From: Rhizobiales bacterium GAS188
GTDB taxonomy: Bacteria; Pseudomonadota; Alphaproteobacteria; Rhizobiales; Beijerinckiaceae
Assembly: GCA_900104855.1 (NCBI GenBank)
Contig: FNSS01000001.1
Location: 3,906,001 to 3,970,000 of the forward strand
Direction: 5' to 3'
Length of the DNA stretch: 64,000 nt
In this document: in pieces, positions 59,103-64,000 of the stretch
Layout of the letters: the number at the start of each line of letters is the position of its first letter
How positions within the stretch are numbered: the first letter of the stretch is position 1
Notes under the pieces: generated by a model
The model's input: the letters and a program-made list of their open reading frames with translations, nothing else
What the model was told of the DNA's origin: nothing
Databases searched by the model: none
Translations under genes and position numbers: made by a program

Positions 59103-59996
59103 ATGGGAAAGCGCGTGTTGCCGCCATTGAGTGCCCTTCGGGCGTTCGAAGCAGCGGCGCGTCACATGAGTTTCGTGAGAGCCGCCGAGGAGTTGAACGT
59201 GACTCCCTCGGCCGTAAGTCATCAGGTGAAGCTTCTCGAAACCTGGCTGGAAGCCAGGCTATTTCACCGCGGTGCGCGGCCCTCGAAGCTCACCGATCGC
59301 GGGCAGACCTATTTTCGGTCCGTGGAGCGGGCCTTTGATTTGCTTGCATCGGCGACGAGCGAAACCAGGACGGGTGCGGCGCGGTCCTCTCTGACCGTAG
59401 CGACCATGGACTCATTCGCGTCAAATTGGCTCGTGCCGAGGCTGCATCGCTTCCGGTCGATGCATCCCACGCTGGATATCCGGATCACGCTGGATGACCG
59501 GATGGTGGATTTCGTGAAAGACGCCGTCGACATTGCCATTCGCTATGGACGCGGACGCTGGCCCGGAGCAGAGGCGGAGTTGCTCTTCGACGAAGAGGTG
59601 TTTCCGGTCTGCTGCCCCTCACTGATGACTGGCGCCCATCCGCTCGGGCAGCTGGCTGACCTTAGATTTCATACGCTGCTGCATGACAGCGCAAGGATCG
59701 GGTGGGCCAGGTGGCTCAAGGAAGCTGCTCTTGATGATGTCATTGACGCCTCGAAGGGGCCGGTCTTCGGGCGCTCATATCTGGCTATCCAAGCGGCCGG
59801 CAATTGTGAAGGCGTGGCGCTCGCGAGCGGCCCGCTCGTCTCGGATGCCATCGCTCGCGGCCAGCTGATACGGCCGTTCGACACAAAGGTCGTAGCAGAG
59901 GACGCCTACTTCCTGGTGTATCGGGCACAGACCCCGATTCCCGCAAAAGTCGCGTCGTTTCGAAAATGGTTGCTCGACGAGCGATCGTGCCGATAA
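59103..59996 (+). CDS. LysR family transcriptional regulator (GcvA-like)
   Basis: 297 residues from ATG 59103; a TTG six codons upstream is also open. Winged HTH LPPLSALRAFEAAARHMSFV then AAEELNVTPSAVSHQVKLLE, followed by an effector domain starting LTVATMDSFASNWLVPRLHRF, in the style of GcvA. It probably activates the divergent DMT transporter gene in response to a small ligand. Only the shared intergenic region of about 180 bp is available for its site; no clear T-N11-A palindrome was identified. Confidence 0.88.
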   Translation: MGKRVLPPLSALRAFEAAARHMSFVRAAEELNVTPSAVSHQVKLLETWLEARLFHRGARPSKLTDRGQTYFRSVERAFDLLASATSETRTGAARSSLTVATMDSFASNWLVPRLHRFRSMHPTLDIRITLDDRMVDFVKDAVDIAIRYGRGRWPGAEAELLFDEEVFPVCCPSLMTGAHPLGQLADLRFHTLLHDSARIGWARWLKEAALDDVIDASKGPVFGRSYLAIQAAGNCEGVALASGPLVSDAIARGQLIRPFDTKVVAEDAYFLVYRAQTPIPAKVASFRKWLLDERSCR

Positions 59997-60037
59997 TCAC
60001 CGCGCCGCGAAGCGTTTAAGGCGCGACGTCCAAAAAA

Positions 60038-60074
60038 AGCGCTTGCCATCCGGGCATGGACCACCGCAGATTTC
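60038..60074. repeat. Short dispersed repeat, copy 2
   Basis: agcgcttgccatccgggcat then ggaccaccgcagattt, matching copy 1 at 57422-57459. It lies in the 244-bp gap between the LysR gene and the RND operon; nothing else was seen in that gap. Confidence 0.4.
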
Positions 60075-60240
60075 CAACCCGGTCGTTGCCGACTTCCCGG
60101 TGCCGATTGTCGCGCCATGCGCCGCAGTCGAAAAGGAGGTTCATCGATATGCTACGCTTGATCCTTCGATCTTGCCTTCCATGCTGTTGGCGGCGGCCGG
60201 AAATCGAGGCTCTCGCCGGCTCGGACCAGGGGTGTTGGTG

Positions 60241-61485
60241 ATGCGCAGGCAGCTTCGCACTTCACAAGCTCGGCGCCGCGCCCCAGCCCTCTGTCTTTGC
60301 GCCGCGATGGTGATCGGGCTTTCGGCCTGCAACGCCAAGAACGAATATGTGCCGCCCCCGCCGCCCAAGGTGACGGTGGCGCAGCCCGTGCAGCAGGACG
60401 TCACGAATTATCTGGAGCTGACCGGCAACACATCGGCGTTCCAGTCCGTCGACCTCCAAGCCCGGGTCCAGGGCTTCCTCGAATCGATCAACTACAAGGA
60501 TGGCGCGATCGTCAAGAAGGGCGATCTCCTGTTCGGCATCCAGCGCGACACCTACCAGGCGCAACTCGATCAGGCCAAAGGGAGCCTCGCCTCGGCGCAA
60601 GCCGAACAGATCAATGCGCAAGCCGATTATCAGCGCAAGCTGACGCTCAGCCGGCAGGATTTCAGCACCCAGGCCCAGCTCGAGGACACCAAGAAAAGGC
60701 TCGATCAGGCGGTCGCCTCGGTGACCGGCGCGCAGGCGAGCCTCGATCTCGCGACCATCAATCTCAGCTATACGCAAGTCACGGCACCGTTCGACGGGGT
60801 CGCCACCAACCATCTCGTCGATATCGGGGCGCTCGTCGGCGTTTCAGGCCCGACGAAGCTCGCGACCGTCGTTCAGGCAGATCCGCTCTATGTCTATTTC
60901 AATGTCAGCGAGGCGCAGGTGCTCGCCATCAAGGCGAGCTTCAACAAGCAGGGATTGACGCGCGCCGACATCGATCTGCACGGCATCGCGGTCGAGATCG
61001 GCTTGCAGTCTGAGGAGGGTTACCCGCATAAGGGGGAGCTCGACTATGTGGCGCCGCAAGTCGATTCCGCCACCGGGACGCTGCAGGGGCGCGCCATCTT
61101 CGACAACAAGGGCCTCGTGCTGTTGCCTGGCCTGTTCGTGCGCGTGCGGGCGCCGATCGGGCACAGCAACGATGCGCTCCTGGTGCGCGACGACGCCATC
61201 GGCACGAGCCAGCAGGGGAGCTATGTGCTGGTCGTCGCCAAGGACGACGTGATCGAGGAGAAGCTGGTGAAGACCGGGCAGCGTCTCGGCCGATTGCGCG
61301 TCATCGAGACGGGGCTCGAACCCGGCGATTGGGTGGTGACGGAGGGCATCCAGCGAGCCGCGCCCGGCAGCAAGGTCTCGCCGGAAAAGGCCGTCATGCA
61401 GGCGAGCGCGGCCGACTCCGCGCCCGCCAATGGTCCCGCCGCCAAGACTCCAGCCGAGCCTCCCGCCAAGGCCAAGACCCCTTGA
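60241..61485 (+). CDS. RND efflux periplasmic adaptor (membrane fusion) lipoprotein
   Basis: 414 residues from ATG 60241. Lipoprotein signal ending GLSAC (lipidation Cys), then the HlyD/AcrA-type order: beta-barrel and lipoyl region (RVQGFLESINYKDGAIVKKGDLLFGI), a coiled-coil hairpin (SLASAQAEQINAQADYQRKL to DLATINLSYTQV), lipoyl second half (APFDGVATNHLVDIGALVG) and membrane-proximal domain. The C-terminus is Ala/Pro/Lys-rich. It links the inner-membrane pump encoded next (41 bp away) with an outer-membrane channel. Upstream in-frame codons lack signal features. Confidence 0.92.
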   Translation: MRRQLRTSQARRRAPALCLCAAMVIGLSACNAKNEYVPPPPPKVTVAQPVQQDVTNYLELTGNTSAFQSVDLQARVQGFLESINYKDGAIVKKGDLLFGIQRDTYQAQLDQAKGSLASAQAEQINAQADYQRKLTLSRQDFSTQAQLEDTKKRLDQAVASVTGAQASLDLATINLSYTQVTAPFDGVATNHLVDIGALVGVSGPTKLATVVQADPLYVYFNVSEAQVLAIKASFNKQGLTRADIDLHGIAVEIGLQSEEGYPHKGELDYVAPQVDSATGTLQGRAIFDNKGLVLLPGLFVRVRAPIGHSNDALLVRDDAIGTSQQGSYVLVVAKDDVIEEKLVKTGQRLGRLRVIETGLEPGDWVVTEGIQRAAPGSKVSPEKAVMQASAADSAPANGPAAKTPAEPPAKAKTP

Positions 61486-61525
61486 GCGGCCCGCGGCCCG
61501 GACTGCAACGATCGAGGGGCACAGC

Positions 61526-64000
61526 ATGATCTCACGCTTCTTCATCGAGCGGCCCGTGCTCGCCAATGTGCTGGCGCTGGTCATGATCCTGATCGGGGCC
61601 GTCGCGCTCTTCCAGCTCCCGGTCGCGCAATACCCGAATGTGGTGCCGCCGACCGTGCAGGTGACCACGAGATTTCCGGGCGCCAGCGCCAAGACCATCA
61701 TCGACACCGTCGCCTTGCCGATCGAGCAGCAGGTCAACGGCGTCCAGAACATGCTCTATATGCAGTCGACCAGCGCCAGCGACGGCACCTATACCTTGAC
61801 CGTGACCTTCGCGATCGGGACCGATCCAGATCAGGCGCAGGTGCTGGTGCAAAATCGTGTCGCCGTCGCCATGTCGTCGTTGCCGCAGGCGGTGCAGCTG
61901 CAGGGTGTCACGACCCAGAAGAAATCGACCGCGATCCTGGAATTCGTGACCCTGACCTCGCCCGATGACCGGTATGACAGCCTGTTCCTGGCAAACTACG
62001 CCGTCATCAACCTGCAGAACGAGCTGTCCCGCCTGCCCGGCGTCGGCAATGTCCTGGTCTTCGGCGCCGGCCAATACGCCATGCGCATCTGGATGGATCC
62101 GAATCTGCTTCAGGCGCGCGGCCTGACCCCGCAGGACGTGATCAATGTGGTGCAGCAGCAGAGCCAGGAGGTGGCTGCAGGCGCCATCGGCATGCCGCCG
62201 GCGCCGCGCGGCGAGGATTTCCAGTATACGCTCAATGTCAATGGCCGCCTGAACGATGCGCCCGCCTATGAGGACATCATCGTCAAGGTCGATGCGCAGA
62301 ATGGCGGCCGCATCACGCGGGTGCGCGATATCGGCCGCGTCGAGCTCGGCGCCCAGACCTATAGCCAGTCCTTCTCCCAGAACGGCCAGCCGGCTGCGGG
62401 CATCGGCATTTACCAACTGCCGGAAGCCAATGCCATCACGGTCGCCCAGGCCGTGAGCCAGAAGATGGAGGAGCTCGCAAAGAGCTTCCTGCAGTCGCTC
62501 GTCTACCAGGTGCCTTTCGACACCACCAAATTCGTCAAGGCCTCGATCCACGAAGTCTATGTGACCTTGTTCGAGGCCGGCATCCTGGTGCTGATCGTCA
62601 TCCTGGTGTTCCTGCAGGATTGGCGCGCGACCTTGATCCCGGCGACCACGGTGCCGGTGACCATCATCGGCGCCTTCGCCGCGATGGCGGCTCTCGGCTT
62701 CACGGTCAACCTCTCGACCCTGTTCGCGATCGTGCTCGCCATCGGCATCGTCGTCGACGACGCGATCGTCATCGTCGAGGGCGTGGCGAGACATATCGAA
62801 GCGGGAATGCCGGGCCAGGCGGCGGCCGAGAAGGCGATGGACGAATTGATCGGCCCGGTCATCGGCATCACGCTGGTGCTGATGTCGGTGTTCATCCCGG
62901 CAGCCTTCCTGCCGGGGCTGACCGGCCAGCTCTACAGGCAATTCGCGCTCGTGATCGCGGCGACGGCCTTCATCAGCGCCATCAATGCGGTCACCTTGAA
63001 GCCGACCCAGGCGGCGCTCTGGCTCCGCCCGCCTGTACCGCCGGAACAGCGCAACTTCTTCTACCGCGGCTTCAACCGGGTCTATGACCCTTGCGAGCGC
63101 GCCTATGCGGGGTTCATCGACCGCATGGTCCACCACAGCGGCCTGATGGTTGTTATCGCCTTCGCGCTGATCGGCCTCGCCGCCTGGGGGCTGGTGCGCC
63201 TGCCCACGGCCTTCCTGCCGATCGAGGACCAGGGCTATGTGCTGGTCGGTGCGCAGCTGCCCGACGGCGCCTCGAAGGAGCGCACCGACGCGGTGATGCG
63301 CAAGGTCGGAGCGATCGCCAAGGACACGCCCGGCGTCGACCAGGTGCTGACCATCAGCGGCCTCTCGATCCTCGACAACAGCGCCACCTTGGCGAATGCC
63401 GGCGTCGCCTATGTGGTGCTCAAGGACTGGGGCCTGCGCGGCAAGGAGAATGGGCAGGATCTCCGCTCGATCTACGAGCATCTGAACGGAGCCCTGGACG
63501 GGGTGGCCGAGGCGAGGACCTTCGTGCTCATCCCGCCGCCGATCCAAGGCATCGGCAATGCCAGCGGCTTCACCATGCAAGTAGAGATCCGCAACGGCGA
63601 TTTCGACTATGCGCTGCTCGAGCGGCTCACCGACACCATCGCCAAGAATGGCGGCACCCAGTCGGCGCTGCAGCGCCTGACGACCTCGTTCCGAGCGGGC
63701 GTGCCGCAGCTCTCGGTCACCGTCGACCGCATCAAGGCGGAGACGCTCGGCATCACGGTCGGGCAGGTCTTCTCGGCACTGTCCGGCTATGTCGGGTCGA
63801 GCTATGTGACCCAGTTCAACAAGTTCGGCCGCACCTTCCAGGTCTATGTGCAGGCGGCTTCCGATTTCCGCGTGCGGCCGAACGATATTCTCGCCCTCAA
63901 GGTGAAGGCGGGCGACGGCACGATGGTGCCGCTCGGCACGGTCGTCGACGTCAAGACGATGCAGGGCCCCGCGCTCATCAGCCTCTACAACCTCTATCCG
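61526..64000 (+). CDS. RND efflux inner-membrane transporter (HAE1/AcrB type), C-terminus cut by window edge
   Basis: The frame is open from ATG 61526 to the right edge (825 codons). Start MISRFFIERPVLANVLALVM is the first helix, followed by porter domains (QYPNVVPPTVQVTTRFPGAS). Helix 4 has the proton-relay pair in AIGIVVDDAIVIVEG, corresponding to Asp407-Asp408 of AcrB. The helix-6 region reads TLKPTQAALWLRPP where AcrB has a TLSPALCA-type segment. It forms a proton-driven drug or metabolite efflux pump with the adaptor encoded 41 bp upstream. About 200-250 residues, including the helix-10 Lys, lie outside the window. Confidence 0.93.
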   Translation, partial: MISRFFIERPVLANVLALVMILIGAVALFQLPVAQYPNVVPPTVQVTTRFPGASAKTIIDTVALPIEQQVNGVQNMLYMQSTSASDGTYTLTVTFAIGTDPDQAQVLVQNRVAVAMSSLPQAVQLQGVTTQKKSTAILEFVTLTSPDDRYDSLFLANYAVINLQNELSRLPGVGNVLVFGAGQYAMRIWMDPNLLQARGLTPQDVINVVQQQSQEVAAGAIGMPPAPRGEDFQYTLNVNGRLNDAPAYEDIIVKVDAQNGGRITRVRDIGRVELGAQTYSQSFSQNGQPAAGIGIYQLPEANAITVAQAVSQKMEELAKSFLQSLVYQVPFDTTKFVKASIHEVYVTLFEAGILVLIVILVFLQDWRATLIPATTVPVTIIGAFAAMAALGFTVNLSTLFAIVLAIGIVVDDAIVIVEGVARHIEAGMPGQAAAEKAMDELIGPVIGITLVLMSVFIPAAFLPGLTGQLYRQFALVIAATAFISAINAVTLKPTQAALWLRPPVPPEQRNFFYRGFNRVYDPCERAYAGFIDRMVHHSGLMVVIAFALIGLAAWGLVRLPTAFLPIEDQGYVLVGAQLPDGASKERTDAVMRKVGAIAKDTPGVDQVLTISGLSILDNSATLANAGVAYVVLKDWGLRGKENGQDLRSIYEHLNGALDGVAEARTFVLIPPPIQGIGNASGFTMQVEIRNGDFDYALLERLTDTIAKNGGTQSALQRLTTSFRAGVPQLSVTVDRIKAETLGITVGQVFSALSGYVGSSYVTQFNKFGRTFQVYVQAASDFRVRPNDILALKVKAGDGTMVPLGTVVDVKTMQGPALISLYNLYP

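Noticed and set aside
61532-63580. 682-codon open frame antisense to the RND pump
   Set aside because: Shadow of the RND gene; the translation is rich in Asp, His, Arg and Gln with no domain, and the sense frame is continuous.

Overview
The window reads as a stretch of alphaproteobacterial chromosome, most likely Hyphomicrobiales (Rhizobiales). Markers are a CckA-type hybrid kinase, a DUF2794 protein, an IalB-type protein, carB followed by greA, TadE/TadG-like proteins, visibly high G+C, and intergenic palindromic repeats of the kind common in that order. I cannot name the genus from sequence alone. Most of the window is housekeeping: rlmN, rlmJ, gshB, argJ, secA, leuC, carB, greA and mutS. 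Accessory blocks lie between these genes.

Layout. 1-9500: the end of a cyclopropane-fatty-acid synthase gene, an MNT/HEPN toxin-antitoxin pair, cckA, a copper block (a DUF2946-like protein, an outer-membrane barrel-like protein, CopC, CopD), then rlmJ, a ribonuclease T2 gene and a lipoprotein gene. 9500-13400: glutathione synthetase, an FTR1 iron permease, rlmN and an IalB-like protein. 13848-21515: a tightly overlapping operon encoding a branched-chain-type ABC permease, a permease-ATPase fusion, a thiolase-like protein without the usual nucleophile, a DUF35-SDR fusion with lost SDR residues, a cyclase-family hydrolase and an acyl-CoA ligase. It looks like uptake plus CoA activation and processing of an unidentified organic acid. 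21686-25142: an MHS transporter, an ornithine-cyclodeaminase-like enzyme, and an AhpD-like protein with a histone-H1-like pentapeptide tail. 25428-25565 holds a strong candidate for a structured small RNA on the minus strand.

25755-39019: DUF2794, argJ, a histidine phosphatase, a PpiC-type foldase, secA, leuC, a DMT transporter, greA and carB. 39328-46644: a large autotransporter broken by two single-base frameshifts, a divergent AraC-family regulator and a LuxR-type regulator. Three clusters of CCGAA-headed direct repeats, mostly 21 bp apart, lie around the AraC gene in the promoter regions of all three genes. I read this as one self-contained adhesin regulon and as the most interesting system here.

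46697-64000: a ketopantoate-reductase-like gene, a Dpp/Opp-type ABC operon without a binding protein, TadG- and TadE-like pilus genes, mutS, a small Cys-rich protein, a cupin, a DMT transporter divergent from a LysR regulator, and an RND efflux pair whose inner-membrane gene runs off the right edge.

Several families of dispersed palindromic repeats sit in the gaps. One has five full or half copies, one has two copies, and there are single copies of others. Functions are inferred from motifs read by eye; no database search was run.
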